A stretch of 13,307 nucleotides of DNA from JAODBQ01 sp038213195 (GTDB lineage Bacteria; Actinomycetota; Acidimicrobiia; Acidimicrobiales; Ilumatobacteraceae). Below are positions 1 to 7,054 of the stretch, piece after piece. The notes under the pieces were generated by a model. That model did not search any database, was not told the origin of the DNA, and saw nothing but the letters and a program-made list of their open reading frames with translations. Position 1 is the stretch's first letter. Each line of letters begins with the position of its first letter. The DNA lies in contig JBBQTN010000149.1 of NCBI GenBank assembly GCA_038213195.1, positions 1 through 13,307 of the forward strand, read 5' to 3'. Position numbers and translations under genes: made by a program.

Positions 1-2986
1 CGCAGGCCACCTCGATCGTCGCGTCGAGCGCGGCACCCACCTCTTCGACGGGCGCGCCGAACCGCCGCAGCAGCGTCGCCTCGGTCCACCAGGCGTGCGC
101 CAGCACGATCGGCATCTCGACGCCGAGACCACGAGCGCGGCGAACGGCGACCAACGCGCCGTCGCAGTTGCCCACACTGCCGAGCGCTTCGGCCAGCAGC
201 AGCAGCGCCTTCGGCTCGAACATCCGCTGCTCGACCCTGGCGGACTCGGCAACGGCGGCGAGTCGTTCGACGTGCACCGGGTCCGGATCTCGTCGAGCCG
301 CCGACGACACGGCGAACGCTTCGGTGGCGAGCGCCACGAACCGGTTGTCCCACCGTTGGGCACCGGCGACGAGCGCGTCGAGCTCGTCATCGGCGCCGGC
401 GTCGTGCGCCGCCCACGCGCCGAACGCGATCACGTAGCCGATCGTGTACGGGTGGCAGGTTGCGGCCGCCGCGACCTGCGCCCGGTGCCGCAGGTCCGCT
501 GCGGCCTCGATCCGACCGAGGTGCCACCAGGTCATCGCCAGCCGGACCAGGCACACAGCCTGCGGGTCCTGCCCGAACTGCTGCAGATGCACGTCTCGCG
601 ACGCTTCGTCGTACAGTGCCAGCGATCGCTCCAGGTGCTGCGCCGACGCCGGCAGCCGCCCCAGCCAGAAGCTGCTGACGCCGCGCAGGTAGTTGCCCTC
701 GGTGAGCAGCAGCGGATCACCGGCCTGCTCGCCGCGCGCCAGCAACTCGGCACCGATGCGATCCGGCTCGGCGAAGCGCCGGTTGGTGATCGCCCAGTTG
801 GCGGTGATCCGCCGCACGGCGGGGTCGAGGGGCGGGCCCCCGGGGGTCTGGCACGCGGCGATGCGTTCGAAGACGTAGTCCGTTGCCGGTGTCGCCCCGG
901 GACCGACGTAGACGGCCACTGCCATCAAGCCGAGCACCGACATCTCGCGGGCGGTCCGCTTCGACCCGGCGGGGGTGTGCGCCAGGAGCTCGAGCGCTCG
1001 CTTTCCGAGGGCGAGCACCTCGCCGTGGGCGTAGACCCGCCCGGCTGCGACCATCGCCCGCCGGTGGTGATCGATCGCGACGTCGGCCCGCCCGGCGCGC
1101 TCGAAGTGGTAGGCGATCGTGGCTGCCACCTCGTCGAGGTCGGCGGCCCAGCGCGTCGCCAGCAGGTCGCCGGCGCGCCCATGAAGTGCCCGCCGCCGCC
1201 CGGGGCCGACGTCGGCATAGGCGACGTCACGGATGCGGTCGTGGGCGAAGTCGTAGCCGTCTGCGCCGGCTTCCACCAGGATCCGTCGCCGCCACAGCTC
1301 GTCGAGGGCATCGGCGGGCTCGCCGACCTGGGCGACGTCGTCGAGCAGACCGAGATCAGCCGCGCGGCCGAGGACCGCCAGCGCGTCGACGATCGATCTG
1401 GCGTCGGCCGAGAGTGCGGCAAGGCGCCGCTCGATCACCGAGTGGACCTTCTCGGGCATGTTCACCTGACCGGTCGCCGGGTCGATGCCGGCCCGCGCCA
1501 TCTCGACCACGTACAGCGGGTTCCCGCCGGCGGCGGCCACGACGCGGCCGACAACGTCCTCCTGCGCCCGCCCGCCGAGGGTGGCCTCGACAAGGCGACG
1601 GGCATCGGCGTCGGCCAACCGCTCGAGTGGCACGTCGACCACCCCGTCGAGCGAGCGCAGGCCGTCGACGAAGGTTCCGAGCGGGCCGTCCTCGAGGCCC
1701 TCGTCGCGAGCAGTCCCGATCACGACGAACGGCACACCTCCGGCCGTGCGCAGTACGAAGTGCAGCAGTTCGAGCGTGGTCGGGTCGCACCACTGCAGGT
1801 CGTCGATGGCGACGACCAGTGGGCCGTCGAGCGCCTGCACGGCACGCGACACGGCGGCGAACAGGCGGGTGCGACCGCCGGCGTCGAGCAACGCGGCGTC
1901 CGCTCCGGCGACCTCGCCGGACAGCACGTCCGGCACGATCCGGGCCAGCTCGTTGCGCCACAGCGGCTCGAGGCGATCGAGTGCCGGGCGCATCGGCGGC
2001 GAGCGCAGGACGTCGGCGATCGGGGCCAGCGGCAGCCGGCCCTCGGCCTCGTACGCGCGAGTCGTCACGGTCGCCAGGCCGTGCCGGTCGCACCACGCCA
2101 TCACGTCGGCCGCCAGGTGCGACTTGCCGATTCCGGCCTCGCCGCGCAGGAGGATCGCTGTGCCGGTGCGACGCACGCACGACGTTCGCACCGCCTCGAT
2201 CACACGGGCGCGCTCGGCCACGCGCCCGACGAGGCCGACCGATCGCGTTGCGCCCGCTGATGCCGGCGGGGCGACGATCCGCGCGTAGGTGGCGACGGTC
2301 TCAGGGCTGGGCGACACGCCGAGCTCCCGCTCGAGCGTCGCCACGCAGGCATGGAACGTGCGCACCGCCCGAGCCCGATCCGTCGAGCCGTAGAGGCGGA
2401 CCAACCGGCGGTACGCCGACTCCTGCAGCGGGTCGATCTGCAACAGTTCGTGCGACCACTGGATCGCAGCCGCGGCGTCACCGTCGCGGTCGCACAGGTC
2501 GGCGATGCGCTCCAGGTGACCGACGTGCCGCCGGTGCAGGCGCGCCCTGAACGGCTCCAGCCACTCGTCGTCGTGGCCCTGCAGCAATGCGCCTGTGTAC
2601 GCGGCAACGGCCCGCTCGAGCGCAGCTCGCCCGCCGTCGGCTGCGGCTGCGGTGGCGATCTCGAGGTCGACGATGTCCACCTGCGCCTCCGAGTCGGCGC
2701 GCCAACCGATCAGCGCGCTGTCGATGTCGATGTGCCGGTCGGCGTCCGGCAGGGCCCGTTTGAGGTGGTGCAGCGCATGACGCAGGTTGGTGCGGGCCTG
2801 CGCCTCCGTGGAGTCGGGCCAGAGCATGAACGCCGCTCGCTGGCGGACCATCCCCGTCGTGCGGTGGACGATCAGCAACGCCAACAACGAGCGCAGGCGG
2901 GGCGCGACGAGGGCCTCGACGGGCCGACCGTCGAGGGTCACCGCTGGCTCGCCCAGCAGGCGAACCACCATCACCTTGGCTGCCAC
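1..2986 (-). CDS. SARP/AfsR-type regulator with BTAD and AAA ATPase domains (3' end outside window)
   Basis: The frame is open for 995 codons and runs off the left edge, so the C-terminus is missing. An N-terminal OmpR-like winged helix (about residues 5-80, with LWPDSTEAQARTNLRHAL) is followed by a bacterial transcriptional activation domain (about 100-240, ending in RELGVSPSPET). An NTPase domain has Walker A GEAGIGKS (282-289) and Walker B VVAIDDLQW (about 390-398). An alpha-helical, TPR-like region fills the rest. Proteins of this build bind DNA through the winged helix and use the NTPase and repeats to sense a signal; targets are usually secondary-metabolite or catabolic genes. The GTG start is chosen because GGAGG lies 8 bases upstream; an internal ATG at 2971 is the alternative. 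It faces away from the rest of the window, so its targets cannot be read from position. The domain call is firm; the regulon is unknown. A C-terminal LuxR-type HTH could lie beyond the edge. Confidence 0.93.
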   Translation of the reverse strand, partial: MAAKVMVVRLLGEPAVTLDGRPVEALVAPRLRSLLALLIVHRTTGMVRQRAAFMLWPDSTEAQARTNLRHALHHLKRALPDADRHIDIDSALIGWRADSEAQVDIVDLEIATAAAADGGRAALERAVAAYTGALLQGHDDEWLEPFRARLHRRHVGHLERIADLCDRDGDAAAAIQWSHELLQIDPLQESAYRRLVRLYGSTDRARAVRTFHACVATLERELGVSPSPETVATYARIVAPPASAGATRSVGLVGRVAERARVIEAVRTSCVRRTGTAILLRGEAGIGKSHLAADVMAWCDRHGLATVTTRAYEAEGRLPLAPIADVLRSPPMRPALDRLEPLWRNELARIVPDVLSGEVAGADAALLDAGGRTRLFAAVSRAVQALDGPLVVAIDDLQWCDPTTLELLHFVLRTAGGVPFVVIGTARDEGLEDGPLGTFVDGLRSLDGVVDVPLERLADADARRLVEATLGGRAQEDVVGRVVAAAGGNPLYVVEMARAGIDPATGQVNMPEKVHSVIERRLAALSADARSIVDALAVLGRAADLGLLDDVAQVGEPADALDELWRRRILVEAGADGYDFAHDRIRDVAYADVGPGRRRALHGRAGDLLATRWAADLDEVAATIAYHFERAGRADVAIDHHRRAMVAAGRVYAHGEVLALGKRALELLAHTPAGSKRTAREMSVLGLMAVAVYVGPGATPATDYVFERIAACQTPGGPPLDPAVRRITANWAITNRRFAEPDRIGAELLARGEQAGDPLLLTEGNYLRGVSSFWLGRLPASAQHLERSLALYDEASRDVHLQQFGQDPQAVCLVRLAMTWWHLGRIEAAADLRHRAQVAAAATCHPYTIGYVIAFGAWAAHDAGADDELDALVAGAQRWDNRFVALATEAFAVSSAARRDPDPVHVERLAAVAESARVEQRMFEPKALLLLAEALGSVGNCDGALVAVRRARGLGVEMPIVLAHAWWTEATLLRRFGAPVEEVGAALDATIEVAC

Positions 2987-3021
2987 GTCCGCCCCCTCCG
3001 GCTCGACGTTCGTGGCCGGGG

Positions 3022-3027
3022 ATGCTA
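3022..3027 (-). promoter_or_regulatory. Putative -10 element (TAGCAT) of the SARP regulator
   Basis: TAGCAT read on the minus strand fits the actinobacterial TANNNT pattern. It lies 35 bases upstream of the GTG start, leaving room for a short leader that contains GGAGGGG. No convincing -35 was found. Confidence 0.3.
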
Positions 3028-3180
3028 GGCGAGCCCGATCGCGGGCGTGGGAGGCGGGCGGCGTTGTAGTCGCGCAATCGGTCGGGCGGATCGGGCGTGG
3101 GCTGTCACAAACCGCCGGCGGTGGGCGCTCGCTGGAGCTGGAGGGTGAACGGCACGGTGGCGCGCTGTTCTCTGCGGAGT

Positions 3181-3186
3181 GATACT
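3181..3186 (+). promoter_or_regulatory. Putative -10 element (GATACT) of a leaderless promoter
   Basis: GATACT is separated from the GTG start at 3192 by exactly 5 bases (GGCGT), so transcription would start at or next to the start codon. The same hexamer at the same spacing precedes the gene at 7055. No Shine-Dalgarno sequence is present. Confidence 0.5.
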
Positions 3187-3191
3187 GGCGT

Positions 3192-3494
3192 GTGCCTCCC
3201 GCGTGGTTGCTTGCGATCATTCCAGGGGTGTTGATCGTCGCGGCGGTCATCGCCGGGCGCCGTCGCGGCTACAACTTCGGCGGTGACGTCATTGTCCGCT
3301 GTAGCGAGGGACACCTGTTCACGACCGTGTGGGTTCCTGGCGTGTCGGTCAAGGCGATCCGGCTCGGGTGGCTCCGACTGCAACGTTGTCCCGTTGGCGA
3401 GCACTGGAGTGCAGTCAGTCCGGTTCGAGACGAGGACCTGACCGAGGCCGAGCGGTACCTCGCCGCGCAGCATCGCGATGGCCCGTTGCCCTGA
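3192..3494 (+). CDS. Small membrane-anchored protein with a Cys/His ribbon
   Basis: A 100-residue protein. Residues 4-22 form one hydrophobic helix (WLLAIIPGVLIVAAVIAG) followed by RRR, so the rest is probably cytoplasmic. The soluble part has C37-x3-H41 (CSEGH) and C66-x4-H71 (CPVGEH), a spacing that could hold a metal ion, then SPVRDEDLTEAER and a short charged tail. The pattern GHLFTTVWVPGVS..IRLGW...CPVG.HW is one I recognise from uncharacterised actinobacterial proteins of similar length; no function is known to me. The start is GTG, leaderless, without a Shine-Dalgarno sequence. It stands alone between two separately promoted genes. Metal binding is inferred from residue spacing only. 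Confidence 0.8.
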   Translation: MPPAWLLAIIPGVLIVAAVIAGRRRGYNFGGDVIVRCSEGHLFTTVWVPGVSVKAIRLGWLRLQRCPVGEHWSAVSPVRDEDLTEAERYLAAQHRDGPLP

Positions 3495-3683
3495 GGTCGA
3501 CGGCCGCGTGGCACGGATGCCCAAGACCAGCTTTCGGCTGCGCCGCGAGCGGTGGTCGATGTCGACGTCGTCCGACCTGTCTGCCGATGATGCCACCGAT
3601 CGCCGCCGGCGGGACAGGGGCCGGACGCGGCAGATATCGCGTTGGCCTGATCGTGCCGCAGGCGTTGGTGGTGGTCATCCGGG

Positions 3684-3694
3684 TATGGCAGGAT
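3684..3694 (+). promoter_or_regulatory. Weak putative -10 region of the SDR gene
   Basis: TATGGC (3684-3689) or CAGGAT (3689-3694) precedes the GTG at 3701. The string GATCCGCGC directly before this start recurs before the start at 10175. No Shine-Dalgarno sequence is present, so a leaderless or near-leaderless transcript is likely. Which hexamer acts is unclear. Confidence 0.25.
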
Positions 3695-3700
3695 CCGCGC

Positions 3701-4429
3701 GTGGGACGACTCGAGGGCAAGGTGGCACTCATCACGGGAGGCGCGCGCGGCCAAGGCGCAGCCGAGGGCGCGCTGTTCGCCGCAGAGGGCGCCCGCGTGT
3801 ACCTCACGGACGTGCTCGGCGAGGAGGGCGGCAAGACTGCTGCTGACCTCGGCGGTACGTTCATCGCCCACGATGTCACGTCGGAGAGCGACTGGACACG
3901 GGTGGTGTCGCAGGTCGTGGCCGAAGCCGGCCGTATCGACGTGTTGGTCAACAACGCCGGCATCTTCCGGGTCGTGCCCATGACCCAGACGTCTGTCGAG
4001 CTCTGGCACGAGGTCATGGACATCAACGCGATGGGCGTGTTCCTGGGCATGCGGTCCGTCGCCCCGACGATGATCGCCCAGCAGTCGGGTTCGATCGTGA
4101 ACATCAGCTCCATCGCCGGCCTCCGGGGAGCGGGCGTTGCCTTCGCCTACGGCGCGTCGAAGTGGGCAGTGCGGGGCATGACGAAGGCTGCCGCGCAGGA
4201 ACTCGCCCCCCACGGCATCCGGGTCAACTCGGTACACCCAGGGATCATCGAGACCCAGATGATCCTCGAGTTCGGTGATGGTTGGAAAGATGCGCTGCTG
4301 CCCAACATCCCGCAGGGCCGCGTCGCCTCCGCGGACGACGTGGCGAAGTTGGTGTTGTTCCTTGCCTCCGACGACAGCAACTACTCCAATGGATCCGAGT
4401 TCGTCGTCGACGGGGCGATGACTGCCTGA
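3701..4429 (+). CDS. Classical short-chain dehydrogenase/reductase (NAD(P)-dependent)
   Basis: 242 residues, the normal length for a classical SDR. Visible motifs are the cofactor loop TGGARGQG (12-19, with Q where I is usual), NNAG (84-87), catalytic Ser137 (NISSIAG), YxxxK at Tyr150/Lys154 (YGASK), the PG loop at HPGIIET (179-185), and the C-terminal VDGAM. Asp37 after the second strand (LTD) favours NAD(H). It resembles 3-alpha/20-beta-hydroxysteroid dehydrogenase-like and glucose-1-dehydrogenase-like SDRs, but the substrate cannot be read from the sequence. The reading frame extends upstream to 3329; homology starts at GRLEGKVALITGG, so GTG at 3701 is chosen. It is convergent with the gene at 4571. 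Function as an alcohol/ketone oxidoreductase is firm; the substrate is unknown. Confidence 0.93.
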   Translation: MGRLEGKVALITGGARGQGAAEGALFAAEGARVYLTDVLGEEGGKTAADLGGTFIAHDVTSESDWTRVVSQVVAEAGRIDVLVNNAGIFRVVPMTQTSVELWHEVMDINAMGVFLGMRSVAPTMIAQQSGSIVNISSIAGLRGAGVAFAYGASKWAVRGMTKAAAQELAPHGIRVNSVHPGIIETQMILEFGDGWKDALLPNIPQGRVASADDVAKLVLFLASDDSNYSNGSEFVVDGAMTA

Positions 4430-4481
4430 TTCACGTGTCCGTCCATGACCACTGAACTGCCTGGGTGAAGACTTCCGGCGA

Positions 4482-4498
4482 CGCGCCATTGCGGCGCG
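4482..4498. terminator. Hairpin between convergent genes, possible bidirectional terminator
   Basis: CGCGCC-ATTGC-GGCGCG forms a perfect 6-bp GC stem with a 5-base loop. It lies in the 141-base gap between the converging SDR and MDMPI-type genes. There is no T-tract on either side, so termination is inferred from position and shape only. Confidence 0.3.
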
Positions 4499-4570
4499 CG
4501 AGACGGTGTCCGAGCATGCCGCTCACGATGGCCGACGTGGCGTCTCCGTGATCGCCGGTCAAATGTGTCG

Positions 4571-5323
4571 TCAGAGGCCTGGGAAGAGGGGGCGCAGCGA
4601 AGCGATCTCGGCCGGGTCGAGAGCGGCTGGAGTGTGGTCGGTATCGAGGCGACCGTAGACGAGGCGAACGAACGACTCGGCGGGCATCTCGACCACCGGG
4701 CCGTCGCCTGCACCGGGGTGCAATGACACGCTGCCAGCACCGGTCGCGAGCACGAATTCCTTCGTTGGTTCGCTGGTGCGGACCGTGACGCTCCGCGCCA
4801 CACCATCGTCTTTGGCTGCGAATCGGGCAATCATCGGCAAGCTCCCGAGGATCACACGCGAGGATCCCTCGGACAGCACGGCTGCCGGATCGAGCATGAC
4901 TTCCACATCCCACGTATGCACGGCGTGCTCGTTCAAACGCATCCCCAACGCTTCGGGCACGCTCACCGTCATCGGGCCGAACGGGAACTGCAGCGATGCG
5001 CGTTGGCTCTCCGTCAACGCCTCGGCCCGTTCGAGGAGGGCGTGATCGGCACCGACGACGCCCGCTGCTTGGTCGGCCGGGGACTTGGCGTTCCATTCGT
5101 CCCACACCGTCTGGCTGTACCCCGGTGCAACCGGGATGCCGCTGACGATCGCGTCGAGCGTGGCGCGCATGATCACCGCGCCGGAGCCGAGGTGCGAGAG
5201 GGTGTCGGCGATCGTCCACTCGCTCGGGTAGGCGGGTGCTGAGAGCTGGATCGGATCGAGCGATTCGACGATGCTGCGCAGGCGCTCGACGGACGCGTGC
5301 AGGGCGTGGAGTTGATCGATCAC
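4571..5323 (-). CDS. Maleylpyruvate isomerase/DinB-fold mycothiol-dependent family protein
   Basis: 250 residues. The N-terminal DinB/MDMPI four-helix domain has SEWTIADTLSHLGSG with His44, and MRLNEHAVHTWD with Glu132 and His136. This His/Glu/His arrangement matches the metal site of mycothiol-dependent maleylpyruvate isomerase (TIGR03083-type proteins). The C-terminal domain (about 150-250) carries ESFVRLVYGR, as in the family. Members use mycothiol as cofactor in isomerisation or thiol transfer; for most, as here, the substrate is unknown. The start is GTG at 5323, because TACGTT lies 6 bases upstream and the domain begins here. The frame is open to 5545, but the added 74 residues do not resemble the family, and G/C at third positions drops sharply just upstream of 5323. 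Confidence 0.85.
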   Translation of the reverse strand: MIDQLHALHASVERLRSIVESLDPIQLSAPAYPSEWTIADTLSHLGSGAVIMRATLDAIVSGIPVAPGYSQTVWDEWNAKSPADQAAGVVGADHALLERAEALTESQRASLQFPFGPMTVSVPEALGMRLNEHAVHTWDVEVMLDPAAVLSEGSSRVILGSLPMIARFAAKDDGVARSVTVRTSEPTKEFVLATGAGSVSLHPGAGDGPVVEMPAESFVRLVYGRLDTDHTPAALDPAEIASLRPLFPGL

Positions 5324-5329
5324 CCGACC

Positions 5330-5335
5330 AACGTA
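5330..5335 (-). promoter_or_regulatory. Putative -10 element (TACGTT), leaderless
   Basis: On the minus strand TACGTT is followed by 6 bases (GGTCGG) and then the GTG start of the MDMPI-type gene. This fits TANNNT at leaderless spacing and supports the short start over the upstream-extended frame. Confidence 0.45.
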
Positions 5336-5748
5336 CCTCGCAGGTGAATCGCCAGTTCTTGGTCCGACGCGAGCGGTCGATGTATCGGCGGTGACGCCGG
5401 CCGTGATCGCGGCGGCGTGGGTCTGGATCAGCTCGGCGACCGCGAGCGTCCCGCCGGCAGAGCCGGCGCACGTCCTCGCCGGGTTGCGGGTCACCGGCGA
5501 CCGGTTCGCCGAACGGTCGCCAGGCTTCATCGCCAACTCCGTCACACCTTCGCGATCGGGCCGGGTCTGCTGATCACGGGCATGGCATCCTCAACAACCT
5601 GTGACGTCGACTCGGCCGCTCGGCATGTGCGATGGACGTCGGACTCGGATGGGCGCGGTGGTGCCGTCACCGAGCTGGCCATGCTCGTTCGCAAGCAGGC
5701 CCAGGCCTCACCGTCGACGGTGCGGCCGTCGGGGTGCTCGCTTCGACA
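5336..5748. other. Gene-poor stretch of about 410 bases
   Basis: No recognisable gene or RNA. A 60-codon + frame at 5391-5573 (GTG start, hydrophobic N-terminus VIAAAWVWISSATAS, then charged) has strongly G/C third positions. A minus frame sharing the same third positions does too, so the signal cannot be assigned to a strand. Between 5324 and 5390 the bias disappears. It may hold a small unrecognised gene or a decayed remnant. Confidence 0.4.
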
Positions 5749-6897
5749 TCAGTGATCGCCGGGTGCCATGTAGAACCAGATCGGCTGCTTGACGTCGGCG
5801 TCGCGCATCGCCGCTCGCGCGGCGAGCAGGATGCGCCCGGTCTCGGTGTGGTCGAAGAACCAGCGCGTCCCGGTCCACGCCGATGGGACGTGATCGGTGA
5901 GTCCGAGCACCGCGGTCTCGTAGTAGCCGCGTACGTCTTGCGCGACGCGCGCCGGGATCCCCGGCATCCGCGCTTCCTTCCAGGGCACGCCATCGGCGAT
6001 CCGCACCAGTGCTTCCACCGCGCCGGGCACCTGATCGGCGTCGACGACCCGACCCGTGCCGGCCCGGTTCCCGTACGCCGCAACCGCACGGTCATACGCA
6101 GGCCGCAGCCCGCGCGCCTCGTCGACTGCCGGGTGTGCATTCGGATCGTGGCGTGGCGGCAGCGTGCACGCGAGGACCTCGGAGGCGTCGTCGACGATCG
6201 CTTCGGGGAACTCCTCGTACACCGGCCCCTCCGCGTTCAACAGGCCGAAGGCGTGCGCGAGGACACGATGCTGGAACGCCGGGTCGCGCGGGCGCCCGAG
6301 CGGGCGACCCAACGGAAAATCGCACCACAGACCTCGCGGCGGCGCCGTGTTGGCGATCTGGTTGCGCTGCGAACCGAGCGCCACCGTGGCGAGACCCTCG
6401 GCCTCGAAGACGTGGGCGAGCGTACACACGGTACGCGTGCACAACGGTCAAACGGGCGTGAGCAGCACCACGTCAACGCCTTCGCGCTTCAGGAACCGCG
6501 CCCCCGCCGGACCACTATCGAGCCGCACTGCACTCAGGTCGAACTGGTTGCCGGCATACGACAGGTGATGATCGGCGACTCGGCCGATCACGCCGCCGGC
6601 GGCGAGCTCGTTCAGCCGATCGATCGGGAACACGACGTTGACGTCCGCGGCAAAACCGATCGTGTCGAAGTTCGGGCTCCAGTGGCCGGTCATCAGATCT
6701 CGCCGGGTGCCGTCGAGCACCCGGTACCCCGTGTCCGCCGGACCGAAGTCGTCCTGATCGACGTGATGCAACGACGCCGTCGTCACCAACGCGACCGTCG
6801 CCTCCGACAACCGGCGCGGGACCGTGAACGCCGTCGACTCGAACACGGGCGTTTCGATGTCCGCCGTCATCGCCTTGATGTCTTCGTCGGCCATCAT
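5749..6897 (-). CDS. GrdB-like selenoprotein (glycine/sarcosine/betaine reductase selenoprotein B family), in-frame TGA read as Sec150
   Basis: Read through one TGA, this frame gives 382 residues. The N-terminal part (1-149) has SEATVALVTTASLHH and HWSPNFDTIGFAADVNVVFP, and ends DVVLLTPV. The TGA is followed at once by PLCTRTVCTLAHVFEAEGL, giving a UxxC redox motif at the place where GrdB proteins carry Sec in UGTC. The downstream part keeps family features such as DFPLGRPLGRP. In glycine reductase the GrdB selenol attacks the substrate carbon together with the pyruvoyl subunit; no GrdA, GrdC/D or GrdE partner is visible here, so the substrate is unknown. Start choice: tandem ATGs at 6897/6894, just ahead of the conserved part; an in-frame extension to 7107 looks unlike the family. 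A standard gene caller would report two fragments or only half. Sec insertion needs SelA/SelB/SelC/SelD elsewhere in the genome. The alternative is a nonsense-disrupted gene, which I consider unlikely given the hairpin and the position of the codon. Confidence 0.82.
6420..6436 (-). promoter_or_regulatory. Candidate bacterial SECIS hairpin
   Basis: In the mRNA, GCGUAC-CGUGU-GUACGC forms a perfect 6-bp stem with a 5-base loop. The loop begins 18 bases after the UGA and has G at its second position. Two further G-C pairs can form below a 2x2 internal mismatch. From memory, bacterial SECIS elements lie within about 16-37 bases of UGA, have a small apical loop with an early G, and are recognised by SelB. 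The match is structural only. Confidence 0.65.
6448..6450 (-). other. In-frame TGA, predicted selenocysteine codon
   Basis: The TGA interrupts one continuous homologous reading frame between LLTPV and PLCTRTVC. No good start exists for a separate downstream protein: the first candidate is a TTG two codons on, inside the UxxC motif, with no Shine-Dalgarno sequence. GrdB-family members have Sec, or Cys, at this place. Confidence 0.8.
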
Positions 6898-6921
6898 GCC
6901 CCAGTCGCTGGCGTGACCGAC

Positions 6922-6927
6922 ACCGTA
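6922..6927 (-). promoter_or_regulatory. Weak putative -10 element (TACGGT) of the selenoprotein gene
   Basis: TACGGT (minus strand) fits TANNNT and lies 24 bases before the ATG at 6897. An AAGGGGAG just upstream of it is too far from any in-frame start to act as a ribosome binding site. Confidence 0.25.
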
Positions 6928-6956
6928 GCTCCCCTTCGCACATCCGCCACAGCGTC

Positions 6957-6988
6957 GGGCGCAGGCGCGCAGGGGCGCAGGGGCGCAT
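6957..6988. repeat. Four tandem 8-mers (GGGCGCAG) in the divergent promoter region
   Basis: The units are GGGCGCAG, GCGCGCAG, GGGCGCAG and GGGCGCAT, directly abutting with an 8-base period and one mismatch each in units 2 and 4. They sit midway in the 157-base spacer between the divergent selenoprotein and halohydrin dehalogenase genes. A regulator binding site is possible; simple slippage in GC-rich DNA is the alternative. Confidence 0.6.
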
Positions 6989-7043
6989 CCGGCGCTGGCG
7001 GCGCGTTCGTTCCGCGATGGTCCGTGCGCTGTCCGGTTCGGTT

Positions 7044-7049
7044 GATACT
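7044..7049 (+). promoter_or_regulatory. Putative -10 element (GATACT), leaderless, of the halohydrin dehalogenase gene
   Basis: GATACT plus 5 bases (GGGGC) then ATG. This is the same hexamer and spacing as before the gene at 3192. No clear -35 is visible. Confidence 0.5.
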
Positions 7050-7054
7050 GGGGC

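Noticed and set aside
95..2260. 721-codon + frame opposite the SARP regulator
   Set aside because: It is codon-aligned antisense of a clear regulator with winged helix, BTAD and Walker motifs; high GC removes stops. Its translation shows no domain.
4571..5545. 324-residue version of the MDMPI-type protein
   Set aside because: The first 74 residues do not match the family, third-position G/C drops just upstream of 5323, and a -10-like TACGTT sits 6 bases before GTG 5323.
5528..5683. Imperfect inverted repeat (18 bases, 14 matching; both arms can encode VTELAM)
   Set aside because: The arms are 120 bases apart, with no extension of similarity beyond 18 bases; likely chance in GC-rich DNA.
5749..6444. 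Separate 231-residue protein starting at TTG 6444
   Set aside because: The start falls inside the UxxC motif, has no ribosome binding site, and the protein lacks half its domain; read-through of TGA explains it better.
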